DNA of 63,699 nt from Proteiniphilum sp. (GCA_018433945.1 JAHDQF010000019.1:1-63699), one strand, 5' to 3'. Shown: positions 16,983 through 25,168, counted from the stretch's first letter. The notes: generated by a model not told the origin, from the sequence alone. Numbers and translations: made by a program.

Positions 16983-19187
16983 TTATTTAAATTTGTAATA
17001 ATAATACGCTTCTTTTTCGTTTGTGCCGGCTGGCGATACCACACCATATTTATTCATCGTCATCAGATGCCAGGTAACCATTTCGGGATCCATGTTCAGT
17101 GCATCCACCACTTCGGGAATCGTTTTCTGCTCTGTACCGATGGTGGCAAGGATATCTTTCCATATCTGCGGATATTCTTTCATGTGTGCTGCCACGAACT
17201 CTTCTTTTTCTTCGGTAACGGCGGAACCTTCCTCTGTCCTGATATCCACTTTCACAGCAAAACCATCGATCATCGCCTCTATCTCGTGATCGGTATATTT
17301 TGCCACTTCAATCGCGTTCACCGGACAGACCGGCGCACAGATGCCACAACCCGTGCAAACACCCTTATTCACGCCGGCAATCTGTTTCCCGGCTTCGGTG
17401 ACGGTCTCCCTGATTGCCGTGTAATCGCACACTTCGGCACATTTGCCGCACCAGGTACAGGCATCGGCGTCCACGCGTGCCACCACGGGGTCGCCCATCA
17501 CCGTACCGCTTTTCAGCAGCGCCGTGATCTTGGAGGCTCCTGCCAGCGATGACTGCACCGATTCGCTCACATTCTTCGGACCCTGACAGGTCCCCCCGAT
17601 ATAGACCCCCTTGATCACCGTTTCCACCGGCTTCAGTTTCGGGTGTATTTCGTTGAAGAACTTATCATTGCCAATCGGAATTTTAAACAGCCCGGAGATG
17701 TGCGGCGCATCGGCCCGTGCCACCATGCCGGTGACGAGTACGACCAGATCGGGCGTGATTTCCATCTCCTTCTTGCCCGTGAGATAGTCTTTCACTTTCA
17801 ATGAGATGGCATTCCCGCTCATTTCCACGGTGGGCATCTCCTTTTCTTCGTATTTGAAAAACAAGTCACCCTGTTTCGATGCCCGTTCATACAGGATCTC
17901 CTGTTTGCCATAGGTGCGGATATCGCGGTAGAGATGGTAATTCTGGATTTTTCCGTATTTCTCCTTCAGCTGCAAGGCCGTGTAAATGGTCGATGTGCAG
18001 CAATGGCGGGAGCAGTATTTGTTTTCGCCTTTTTTCTGGCGACTGCCCACGCAGTAGATAAACGCCACGCTTTTGATTTCTTTTCCGTTGTAAATCAGCT
18101 TCTCCGGCGACAATTCCATCAACCGGTTCAACTGGGGAAGGGTGATCACGTTCGGGATATGCTTGTAGCCGAATTCCCCCTCTTTGGGTTCGTAGTTGTC
18201 AAACCCGGTGGTTACAAGCACCGACCCGGCCAGCAGGGCAATGGTTTCCTCCTGCTCATTTGGATTGATGACCGCTTTGTATTTTTCCAGAAAATCGGGG
18301 TGATCCCTGAGGGCCTCCAGGTCCACGACCGGCACATCGGGCAAGGCTTCGGGATAATTTTTATAGATCGCTTTTCTCGTTGTGAGGCCTTCATTAAACG
18401 CATCCTTTACCGTTACCTGACAATCATCCATCGCCCTTTTCACGGTCTGCTTGTCGATTTTCCCGTTGATATGGCGTGGTTTCACTTTTATCTCAATATT
18501 GAAACTGCCCAGACTGCCCGTTACTTTTTCGACGGTGGCTCCGGTGAAGACAGTGATGTTTTTGTACGTTTTCATCTCTTCGTACAGTTTTTTCACAATC
18601 TCCTTGCCGCTTTGTCCCGTCATGAAGAGTTTTTCCTGCTGCGTAATGTGGCCCCCCACAAAGTAATCTTTCTCCACCAGATACACTTCATTGCCGGAGC
18701 GTGCCAGATCGATGGCTGCTTTCATGCCCGAAACGCCTGCACCGATCACCATGACTGCTTTTTTTACCTCAATCTCGATGCTGTCCAGCGCCTCGGAATA
18801 GGCGACACGGTTGATGCCGGCGCGGATTAATCCGGCGGCTTTCACCGTCGCCTCACGCGGGCGGTCGCTGTGGGGCCAGGAACATTGCTCGCGAATATTT
18901 ACCTGCACATAGTTGTTCGGGTTCAGTCCGGCCCGTGCGGCCACCGCCCTGAACGTGTGCAGGTGCAGCTTCGGCGAGCAGGATGCCACCACGATCGCAT
19001 CCAGGTTGTACTGCTGGATGTCTTTCACCATCGCTTTCTGGTTGGAGTCGGCACAGGCGAACATGACATCCTTCGAGACGACTACCCCGTCTTCCTTGTG
19101 GAACATGTTACTCAGTTCTTCCACATCCACATAATCGGAAATATTTCCGCCGCAATGGCAAATATATACCCCTATTCTTTGTCTCAT
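16983..19187 (-). CDS. HdrA-like FAD/Fe-S oxidoreductase with C-terminal winged helix
   Basis: This 734-residue protein starts with the HdrA signature (GVYICHCGGNISDYVDVEEL) and a CSPKLH segment. An FAD-binding GAGVSG at about 148-153 and a conserved CSRHCC near 415 follow. Two 4Fe-4S motifs lie at about 574 (CTWCGKCAEVC) and 607 (CTGCGICAPVC). The final 55 residues (TIPEVVDALNMDPEMVTWHLMTMNKYG) look like a winged helix, unusual for HdrA. HdrA proteins split or pass electrons between flavin and iron-sulfur clusters. The gene lies between the HdrA-GltD fusion (11-base gap) and the membrane subunit (1-base gap), so it is likely an obligate complex member. Confidence 0.9.
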   Translation of the reverse strand: MRQRIGVYICHCGGNISDYVDVEELSNMFHKEDGVVVSKDVMFACADSNQKAMVKDIQQYNLDAIVVASCSPKLHLHTFRAVAARAGLNPNNYVQVNIREQCSWPHSDRPREATVKAAGLIRAGINRVAYSEALDSIEIEVKKAVMVIGAGVSGMKAAIDLARSGNEVYLVEKDYFVGGHITQQEKLFMTGQSGKEIVKKLYEEMKTYKNITVFTGATVEKVTGSLGSFNIEIKVKPRHINGKIDKQTVKRAMDDCQVTVKDAFNEGLTTRKAIYKNYPEALPDVPVVDLEALRDHPDFLEKYKAVINPNEQEETIALLAGSVLVTTGFDNYEPKEGEFGYKHIPNVITLPQLNRLMELSPEKLIYNGKEIKSVAFIYCVGSRQKKGENKYCSRHCCTSTIYTALQLKEKYGKIQNYHLYRDIRTYGKQEILYERASKQGDLFFKYEEKEMPTVEMSGNAISLKVKDYLTGKKEMEITPDLVVLVTGMVARADAPHISGLFKIPIGNDKFFNEIHPKLKPVETVIKGVYIGGTCQGPKNVSESVQSSLAGASKITALLKSGTVMGDPVVARVDADACTWCGKCAEVCDYTAIRETVTEAGKQIAGVNKGVCTGCGICAPVCPVNAIEVAKYTDHEIEAMIDGFAVKVDIRTEEGSAVTEEKEEFVAAHMKEYPQIWKDILATIGTEQKTIPEVVDALNMDPEMVTWHLMTMNKYGVVSPAGTNEKEAYYYYKFK

Positions 19188-19198
19188 TGTCGTTTTGC

Positions 19199-22027
19199 TT
19201 AATGTTGTAAGATGGATTGACTCTTCGCGGAGTGATGCATCACTTTGAATTGATCCTTTTTATCATCCAACAGTGTCTCTTTTCGGTTCAGGTATCCGGC
19301 AACTTCCGATGCGGCGCAACCTGCCGACAAGATTGAATCCGGAATGTCTTTCGGTCCCGCTGCGGCGCCTGCCACAAACACGCCCTCGATGCTCGTCAAC
19401 GCGGGACTCACCAGTTCGTCCGTTTGCTTGACGAAACTGAAATCATCCAGCTCCAGAATTTCTCCCCGGAACATCTCCGGTACCTCTTTATTTGGCACCA
19501 CCCCCACGGACAGTACAACCAGATCGTGCCGGGCTTCTTTCACGACACCTTTGGTCACATCTTCGTACCGCACGATTAAATCGCCTTTGCCATCTTCCGT
19601 TTCACGGATTTTCGCTACTTTCCCTTTCACGAAGTTCGTGCCCATCCCTTTTGTTTGCTGGAAGAACTCCTCATAACCCTTGCCGAATGCACGAATATCC
19701 ATATAATAAATGGTGATATCCGCCATCGGCAGCGCACCCATCAGGAGCTGCGCCTGCTTGATGGAATACATGCAGCAGATCTGGGAACAGATGGGGTTGT
19801 TGCTGCAATCAGTACCACAGCCGCCGCTTTCGATGGCCGAATCGCGCGAGCCCGTGCAGAGGATGTAAGCGATGTTGTCGGGTACCTTTCCGTCGCCCGG
19901 ACGAAGCACATTGTTAAAGGGACGGGTAGGGGCGATCAGCCGGTCCATCTGCATGGCATCAATCACGTTGGCGTATTGTGCATACCCGTAATTGGGTTTG
20001 GCCGATGGCGGGAACAGCTTGTAACCCGTGGTGATGACCACCGATTTAGCTGTAACCTCCTGCGTTTTCGTTTTTTGGGAAAAATCGATTGCGTTGGCGG
20101 GACAAATGTTCACGCACTGGTGACACTCACGGCAGTTGCTACAATCCAGGCAGCGCTGCGTGCTCGCCTTCAGTTCCTCTTCGGTGAATGTCTTTTCTAC
20201 TTCTTCCCAGCTGCGGGCACGTTCTGCCAGGGGCATCACCGCATTCTTCACCTGCGGACGTTTCTCGCCTTTGAATCGGTTCAAAACGATATTTTTGTCG
20301 ATGGCAGGAAGCTTATCGCCCTCTTCAAAGTCGTCCATATTCAATCCGCGCAACCACTTGTCCATGTAGAACGCCGCTTTCTTTCCCTGTCCGGCAGCTT
20401 CTATCAACGTAGTGGCTCCGGTGACGGCATCCCCTCCGGCAAAAATAGATTCTACTGATGTCTGCAGCGTCCTGGCATCGGTGCGGATGGTTCCGTTCCT
20501 GTTCAGATCTACCTGTCCGGCAAATGCGGTGGTATCTGCACGCAGCCCGATGGCTTCGATCACATAGTCCACCTCCTCGGTGTATTCAGACCCTTCGATG
20601 GGCTCTGCACTGCGGCGTCCGCTGTCGTCTTTCTCCCCCAGCTGCATTTTCGTCAGCCGGATTTGGGTGAGCTGCCCGTTTTCTCCGATGTATCTGACCG
20701 GATTGCGAAGCACCCTGATCTCTACACCCTCTTCTTCTGCCTCTTCGATTTCCGGTGCAAAGCAAGGCATCTCTTCACGGCTGCGGCGGTACACTACGAT
20801 CACTTTTTCGGCACCGAGACGCAGCGAGGTACGTGCAGCGTCGATCGCTGTATTTCCGCCACCGATCACCATCACTTTTTTACCGGTTAAGTTTTCACGC
20901 CTGCCAATGTTGGCTTCCCGAAGGAAGGTCAGACAATCCACCACACCCTTCAGGTCAGACCCTTCCGTTCCCGAGGCCATTGCCTTGTGTGTACCGATAC
21001 CCACGAACACAGCATCAAATCCCTGGTCGTGAAGCGATTTCAGGTCGGTAATTTTTTTATTGACTTCTATGTCAACACCCAGTACGGTGATATTTTGCAA
21101 GTCCCTGTCCACCACGTCTTTTGGTGCACGGTATTCGGGCAAGGCCAGGCGCAACATGCCCCCGGCCGCAGGAGCAGCTTCAAAAATTGTCACGGTGTGA
21201 CCCTTTAGTGCCAGGTGATAGGCGGCAGTCATTCCGGCAGGACCGGAGCCGATCACGGCGACCCTCTTCCCGGTTTTTTCCTTGATCTCCACTGCGGGGG
21301 CCTGCGGGTATTTTTCATAATACCAATCGGAGAAATAGCGTTTTATCTTGCGGATGTCTACCGGCTCTTCCACCATGCCGCGGGTACAGGCACTCTGACA
21401 AGGGTGGTAGCAGGCACGGCCCAGACTACCGGGAAATGGTATGTCCTCCAGATGAAGCTTCATCGCTTCCTCATACTGTCCGTTGCGGGCCAGCGTGATG
21501 TATCCGTACGCTTTGACCCCGCCCGGACATGCATGGATACAGGGTGCCGAGTGTTCCTGACGGTCGATGGTGGCAATGCGCGGGTTTGCCAGGCTGAAGG
21601 GGATGTAAGCCACTTTGCGTCCCGCCAGGTTCATGTTGTATTCATCGTTGCGCACCTCGGGGCACACCACTTCACATTCCTGGCATCCCGTGCAGTTTTC
21701 CTGAATCACATACCGCGGTTTGGTGGTGACGCTGATATCGAAATTGCCGGCTGCATTTTTGCTGATGCCGTCGATCCCGCTGTTGAGCATCAACGTGATA
21801 TTGGGGTGACGTGCCGTCTCCGACATCTTGGGCGTGGTGATACACGCGGCACAGTCGAGCGTCGGGAACACCTTGCTCAGCTGAATCATCTTGCCTCCGA
21901 TGGAAAGTCCTTTCTCCACCAGCAGTACCTTGTGATTCATATCGGCCAGGCTCAATGCGGCTTCCTGTCCTGCAATGCCGCCACCTATCACCAGCGTATC
22001 GTAATGATTGTCTTGTTGTTTATTCAT
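19199..22027 (-). CDS. HdrA interrupted by a GltD-like NAD(P)H oxidoreductase module
   Basis: This 942-residue fusion begins as HdrA: VIGGGIAG at about 13-20, CAACITTPKM, then NCTGCQECEVVCP near 112. An insert at about 150-570 is a glutamate-synthase small-subunit-like module: CIHACPGGVKAYGYI, CYHPCQSAC, FAD motif VIGSGPAG near 257, NAD(P) motif VIGGGNTAIDAA near 386, and AGGDAVTGATTLIEA. A Cys-rich cluster region follows near 632 (CLDCSNCRECHQCVNICP), and then the HdrA C-terminal half (CSQICCMYSIKQA near 749, GVFVAGAAAGPKDIPDSI). Two flavins and several clusters in one chain suggest NAD(P)H-linked electron entry, possibly bifurcation. This is an inference from family knowledge. Confidence 0.88.
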   Translation of the reverse strand: MNKQQDNHYDTLVIGGGIAGQEAALSLADMNHKVLLVEKGLSIGGKMIQLSKVFPTLDCAACITTPKMSETARHPNITLMLNSGIDGISKNAAGNFDISVTTKPRYVIQENCTGCQECEVVCPEVRNDEYNMNLAGRKVAYIPFSLANPRIATIDRQEHSAPCIHACPGGVKAYGYITLARNGQYEEAMKLHLEDIPFPGSLGRACYHPCQSACTRGMVEEPVDIRKIKRYFSDWYYEKYPQAPAVEIKEKTGKRVAVIGSGPAGMTAAYHLALKGHTVTIFEAAPAAGGMLRLALPEYRAPKDVVDRDLQNITVLGVDIEVNKKITDLKSLHDQGFDAVFVGIGTHKAMASGTEGSDLKGVVDCLTFLREANIGRRENLTGKKVMVIGGGNTAIDAARTSLRLGAEKVIVVYRRSREEMPCFAPEIEEAEEEGVEIRVLRNPVRYIGENGQLTQIRLTKMQLGEKDDSGRRSAEPIEGSEYTEEVDYVIEAIGLRADTTAFAGQVDLNRNGTIRTDARTLQTSVESIFAGGDAVTGATTLIEAAGQGKKAAFYMDKWLRGLNMDDFEEGDKLPAIDKNIVLNRFKGEKRPQVKNAVMPLAERARSWEEVEKTFTEEELKASTQRCLDCSNCRECHQCVNICPANAIDFSQKTKTQEVTAKSVVITTGYKLFPPSAKPNYGYAQYANVIDAMQMDRLIAPTRPFNNVLRPGDGKVPDNIAYILCTGSRDSAIESGGCGTDCSNNPICSQICCMYSIKQAQLLMGALPMADITIYYMDIRAFGKGYEEFFQQTKGMGTNFVKGKVAKIRETEDGKGDLIVRYEDVTKGVVKEARHDLVVLSVGVVPNKEVPEMFRGEILELDDFSFVKQTDELVSPALTSIEGVFVAGAAAGPKDIPDSILSAGCAASEVAGYLNRKETLLDDKKDQFKVMHHSAKSQSILQH

Positions 22028-22067
22028 AATGTACTATCTGAAATATCGATTTCAACCGCCATTTGGT

Positions 22068-22469
22068 TTACGCTTCCAGTCCGGCTAAAATTTTACTGAA
22101 ATTTTCCATGTGGCTGACAAACGGCTCTGCACAAACAGAGCAGAGTGCTGCCATACGGATCCGTTTCGGATTGATGCCTTTTTCTGCCATCAGTTTCTGA
22201 GACGCGATGATGATGTCGTTGGTACGCTCCGGACAGCTCGCACTATAGGAGCATTCGTGTCCGTCGGCTGCGATAAACACGCCATCAAATCCTTTTTCAA
22301 AGGCACGAAGGATCCAGCGCGGTTTGACGCCCGATGAGCATGGCATGTTGATCACATACACGGAGGGAGAATAATGTATTTTTCTCAATCCGGCCTGGTC
22401 AATTCCCGGATCGGAAATCTTATCGGTGGAGAATACCAGGATTCTGGGAGATTTATGGTCGTTCGGCAT
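22068..22469 (-). CDS. MvhD/FrhD-like hydrogenase iron-sulfur subunit
   Basis: This 133-residue protein resembles the MvhD family (hydrogenase delta subunit), which carries a 2Fe-2S cluster and links HdrA to its electron partner. Visible landmarks are VINMPCSSGVKPRWILRAFE, GFDGVFIAADGHEC and RMAALCSVCAEP. No hydrogenase large subunit is in the window, so here it probably acts as an electron-transfer adaptor in the Hdr-like complex. It lies 40 bases before the HdrA-GltD gene. A strong hairpin separates it from tusA upstream. Confidence 0.85.
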   Translation of the reverse strand: MPNDHKSPRILVFSTDKISDPGIDQAGLRKIHYSPSVYVINMPCSSGVKPRWILRAFEKGFDGVFIAADGHECSYSASCPERTNDIIIASQKLMAEKGINPKRIRMAALCSVCAEPFVSHMENFSKILAGLEA

Positions 22470-22500
22470 AGCAAAGAAATGTTTAAAACCTTACTTCGAA

Positions 22501-22540
22501 CCCTGCTGCCGTGCCCGCTTTACAGGGAGCGGCAGCAGGG
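22501..22540 (-). promoter_or_regulatory. Hairpin between tusA-like and mvhD-like genes
   Basis: CCCTGCTGCCG (22501-22511) and CGGCAGCAGGG (22530-22540) form a perfect 11-base-pair G+C-rich stem with an 18-base loop. No T-run follows on the minus strand. It may be an mRNA processing or stability element that sets different levels for the sulfur-carrier genes and the large redox genes. Confidence 0.6.
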
Positions 22541-22564
22541 AGTGAAAGCCGGGTCAGTATAAAA

Positions 22565-22819
22565 TTAATCTTTGACCAGGAACAAACGGCTGAAGCTGTC
22601 TTCATCGTAAAAACCAAGATACTCATGCCCCACTTTCTCACACCAGCGCGGGATGTCGTTTTTCGTTCCTTCGTCGGCTGACAAGATTTCCATGATCTCG
22701 CCCGATTCAATTTCGCCGATGGCCTTTTTGGCCGCCAATAGCGGACCGGGGCAGGCTGTACCGCGTGCATCTACCGTTAAATTCGATTTCAATGCTTTTA
22801 ATTCTTCTGTTGTCATCAT
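22565..22819 (-). CDS. TusA-family sulfur carrier protein
   Basis: This 84-residue protein is of the TusA/SirA type with the catalytic CPxP motif in DARGTACPGPLLAAKK (Cys near 19). TusA proteins carry sulfane sulfur as a persulfide between enzymes. In sulfur oxidisers and reducers they sit with DsrE-type proteins and Hdr-like complexes, as here. The gene follows dsrE2 across a 126-base gap holding heptanucleotide repeats. Together with DsrE2 it argues that the operon handles sulfur and is not a general hydrogenase module. Confidence 0.92.
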   Translation of the reverse strand: MMTTEELKALKSNLTVDARGTACPGPLLAAKKAIGEIESGEIMEILSADEGTKNDIPRWCEKVGHEYLGFYDEDSFSRLFLVKD

Positions 22820-22847
22820 TGTAAATGTTTGATAATTATTATTTGTA

Positions 22848-22945
22848 TAAGCTATAAGCGGTAAGCTGTAAGTCGTAAGCTATAAGCTGTAAGCTATAAG
22901 TCGTAAGCGGTAAGCTGTAAGTTGTAAGCTATAAGTTGTAAGCTT
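22848..22945. repeat. Fourteen tandem heptanucleotide repeats TAAGNNN
   Basis: Fourteen consecutive 7-base units, each beginning TAAG (TAAGCTG, TAAGCTA, TAAGTCG, TAAGCGG, TAAGTTG, TAAGCTT), fill 98 bases exactly between the dsrE2 stop and the tusA upstream region. The array abuts the dsrE2 stop codon. Copy number could vary by slippage and change the spacing between the two genes. Confidence 0.9.
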
Positions 22946-23512
22946 TTAAATAAACCATTGCATGCTGCTCTCGCCGGCATCGGCAACGAAGGTGGTAGCC
23001 CCTGCAAAACGAAGATTCGGATAATCAATCATCTCCTCCTTCTTGAATCCCATCAGGTTCATCGACATCTCGCAGACCGTGATTTCTATACCCAGTTCAG
23101 CCGCTTGATGAAACATTTCGTCCAGCGACAATACGTTCTGCTGTTTCATCAGCCGTTTGATCATCACCGGTCCCATGCCGCACATATTCATGTTGGAGAG
23201 CTTCAGCTTGTTGCGTCCCTTGGGGAGCATCATGCCGAACATCTTCGCGATGAAATTCTTGCCCTTTGCTTTCTTCTTTGGGTCGCGCAGTGCGGAGAGT
23301 GACCAGAAAGAGAAGAAGAGCTTCACCTTTGAATCCATCGCTGCGGCTGCCAGTGAGATGATCATTGCCGCCAGAATCCTGTCCATGTCGCCCGAAACGA
23401 TGGCGATGGAGAGCTGATCCTTCCGTGATCTTTCCAGACGGGTGGTTTTTGCCCTGAGCTTTTCCAACTCTTGCTGGAGTGCTTCCAGGGTGGGGGTGCT
23501 TGAATTTTCCAT
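22946..23512 (-). CDS. DsrE2-like (DsrE/DsrF family) sulfurtransferase
   Basis: This 188-residue protein has an N-terminal coiled coil (LEALQQELEKLRAKTTRLE) and a DsrE-like fold (IAIVSGDMDRILAAMIISLAAAAM). Conserved segments are MNMCGMGP and CEMSMNLMGF, the latter holding the expected sulfur-accepting Cys. DsrE2 proteins are often membrane-associated persulfide carriers that trade sulfur with TusA and rhodaneses. It is the first gene of the redox/sulfur operon, opposite a divergent Crp/Fnr-type regulator. Confidence 0.88.
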   Translation of the reverse strand: MENSSTPTLEALQQELEKLRAKTTRLERSRKDQLSIAIVSGDMDRILAAMIISLAAAAMDSKVKLFFSFWSLSALRDPKKKAKGKNFIAKMFGMMLPKGRNKLKLSNMNMCGMGPVMIKRLMKQQNVLSLDEMFHQAAELGIEITVCEMSMNLMGFKKEEMIDYPNLRFAGATTFVADAGESSMQWFI

Positions 23513-23607
23513 ATTTGTCCTGTATAATTTTGTGAATGAATCATGTGCAAATTAAAGAAATAATTCCTCAATATTTTTTTTTCGCCAAGTGCAGATTTTT
23601 ACTTTAT

Positions 23608-23641
23608 TTTGTGAGATATGTCACATCTTTCTCTATCTTTG
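23608..23641 (+). promoter_or_regulatory. Promoter of the Crp/Fnr gene with an overlapping CRP-type palindrome
   Basis: TGTGA-GATATG-TCACA at 23610-23625 is a perfect CRP-consensus palindrome. TATCTTTG at 23634-23641 is a -7 element, and TTTG at 23608 could be the -33 (spacer 22, slightly long). A regulator bound here would cover the -33, suggesting autoregulation. The site also lies 98 bases upstream of the dsrE2 start on the other strand. Confidence 0.65.
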
Positions 23642-23722
23642 CAGGGTTGGCAGGTTAACCGGGTGAATTTCATCGCCTTCATTGGAGATCCGTTTTGAAT
23701 CTGTTTTTAAAAAGCAGCAGTA

Positions 23723-24400
23723 ATGAAAAATGAGTGTAACGATTGTGTCTGTGTCCTGAGATCATTTGTTCAGATGAAGGATTGCCAGCTGGAGCTGCTG
23801 GATGGGAGCCATACGGTGGTTCAATTCAAAAGAGGAGATACCATCATCCGGCAGGGTGTCTTTTCGACCAATGTGATCTTCTTGCGCAAAGGGATGGCCA
23901 AGATTCATATTACCGGACCTGCCCGTGAGCAGATTGTGAAGTTGGTGAAAGCGCCCACCTACCTGGGACTCCCCACCACCTTTGGTGACAAGATCAACCA
24001 GTATAGCGTCACAGCCGTAACCGAGTCGGATGTCTGCTTCGTCGATATCGGGGCTTTCAAGAAATTGCTGGCAGAGAACAACGACTTTTCTGCCTACATC
24101 CTGATGGAGCTCTCCAAGAGTGAACTGGAGGCATACCGGCGGTGTGCCAACCGTACGCAGAAGCAGCTGAGAGGCAACCTGGCCGATGTGCTGCTCGAGT
24201 TCTCAGAGCATCTCTTCGAATCAGATCAGTTTACGCTTCCGCTCTCTCAGTCGGATATCGGCAACTGGGTGGATGCGGGCCGGGAGAGCATCAACCGTGC
24301 CCTCGCCGAGTTTATCCAGGATGGCATCATTCAGATGCAGGGGAGAGAGGTGAAGATTACCGATAAAAAGATGTTGAAAATGATCAGCCAGAACGGTTAA
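23723..24400 (+). CDS. Crp/Fnr-family transcriptional regulator
   Basis: This 225-residue protein has an N-terminal cyclic-nucleotide-binding-like barrel (GDTIIRQGVFSTNVIFLRKGMAKIH) and a long dimer helix. The C-terminal winged helix reads LPLSQSDIGNWVDAGRESINRALAEF. The extreme N-terminus has Cys residues (NECNDCVCVL plus CQL), so an Fnr-like iron-sulfur or redox sensor is possible but not certain. It is transcribed away from the sulfur/redox operon and is the obvious candidate to regulate it. Confidence 0.9.
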   Translation: MKNECNDCVCVLRSFVQMKDCQLELLDGSHTVVQFKRGDTIIRQGVFSTNVIFLRKGMAKIHITGPAREQIVKLVKAPTYLGLPTTFGDKINQYSVTAVTESDVCFVDIGAFKKLLAENNDFSAYILMELSKSELEAYRRCANRTQKQLRGNLADVLLEFSEHLFESDQFTLPLSQSDIGNWVDAGRESINRALAEFIQDGIIQMQGREVKITDKKMLKMISQNG

Positions 24401-24531
24401 CCGGTCTGGTGTATGTTTGTTTGCCGATGTGGGAGAAATTACCCTTCTGCAAGATGATGTATCTGAGCGTTCATGCGTGTATCCTGCTATAAGAAATAAA
24501 ATCCCGGGTACTCTGTTTGGGATCACAATAA

Positions 24532-24565
24532 AAAAGAGGCCACCTCGAACGAGAAGGCCCCTTTT
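24532..24565 (+). terminator. Terminator after the Crp/Fnr gene (bidirectional look)
   Basis: AAAAG-A-GGCC (24532-24541) pairs with GGCC-C-CTTTT (24556-24565), with one mismatch and a 14-base loop. The T-run on one side and A-run on the other would serve both strands. Confidence 0.6.
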
Positions 24566-24660
24566 GCGATGGTTAACGTGATATCAGCATTAAGGTAAAA
24601 AAGATTGTTTTAGGTTATCGATGCAAATATATGGGACTATTTTGAATAAGCAAAAAAAAA

Positions 24661-24695
24661 AAACATATTATAAAACATAGTTTTACAATATGTTT
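24661..24695. repeat. 16-bp near-perfect inverted repeat beside a poly-A run
   Basis: AAACATATTATAAAAC (24661-24676) is the inverted complement of GTTTTACAATATGTTT (24680-24695) with one mismatch and a 3-base centre. A run of A precedes it at 24652, so on the minus strand it is a hairpin followed by a T-run, possibly a second terminator. It could instead be an operator-like palindrome. Confidence 0.6.
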
Positions 24696-24755
24696 TCAGG
24701 AATGAGTCTCTCTCTTACTTCCATCATGCTGATCTTAAGAAGTTTTTCAAAAAAT

Positions 24756-24795
24756 AAAAAGAGGATAGAACCTTGATGCTACCCTCTTTTTCTTT
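24756..24795 (-). terminator. rpsO terminator
   Basis: On the minus strand AAAGAGGGTAG and CTATCCTCTTT form a stem with a 10-base loop, starting 17 bases past the rpsO stop and flanked by A and T runs. Confidence 0.75.
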
Positions 24796-24811
24796 TTTTT
24801 CTCTGAGAAAA

Positions 24812-25081
24812 TTATTTTCTGATACCCAATTCTTTGATGATTGAGCGATATCTTTCGATATCTTTCTCAATCAGGTAATCAAGTAAACGACGACGTTTAC
24901 CCACCAAAATTCTCAATGAACGTTCCGTGTTATAATCTTTTTTGTTTGACTTCAGATGCTGAGTCAAATGCGAAATACGGTATGAAAACAATGCTATCTG
25001 CGCTTCTGGTGAGCCAGTATCAGTGTTAGACTTCCCGTGTTTGGCAAAGATTTCCTTCTTTTTTGCAGAATCTAAATACAT
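24812..25081 (-). CDS. rpsO: 30S ribosomal protein S15
   Basis: The 89-residue product is full length and typical: GKSNTDTGSPEAQIALFSYRI, LTQHLKSNKKDY, RSLRILVGKRRRLLDYL, RYRSIIKELGIRK. It binds 16S rRNA in the small-subunit platform. It is monocistronic with a strong promoter and terminator. Confidence 0.98.
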   Translation of the reverse strand: MYLDSAKKKEIFAKHGKSNTDTGSPEAQIALFSYRISHLTQHLKSNKKDYNTERSLRILVGKRRRLLDYLIEKDIERYRSIIKELGIRK

Positions 25082-25124
25082 ACTTGTTTTGTAATATATT
25101 GCTTGTATAAAAATATATGGGATG

Positions 25125-25155
25125 CAAAGATACGCCTAATATTTTTAAATACAAA
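25125..25155 (-). promoter_or_regulatory. rpsO promoter
   Basis: On the minus strand a TTTG (25155-25152), 19 bases and TATCTTTG (25132-25125) match the Bacteroidetes consensus exactly, 43 bases upstream of the rpsO ATG. Confidence 0.75.
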
Positions 25156-25168
25156 CCCTTTTCTTTTT

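Noticed and set aside
17934-18830. 298-residue plus-strand ORF opposite hdrA
   Set aside because: Antisense shadow of a highly conserved HdrA coding sequence; composition (many His and Phe) is typical of reverse-strand frames.
19199-22027. Glutamate synthase small subunit (gltD) as the main call
   Set aside because: The GltD-like part is only the central insert; both ends are HdrA-like and no large subunit gltB is nearby.
22068-22469. Part of a true NiFe hydrogenase operon
   Set aside because: No hydrogenase large or small subunit or maturation gene is present in the window.
22848-22945. CRISPR array
   Set aside because: Units are 7 bases with no spacers of typical length; it is a simple tandem repeat, and no cas genes are present.
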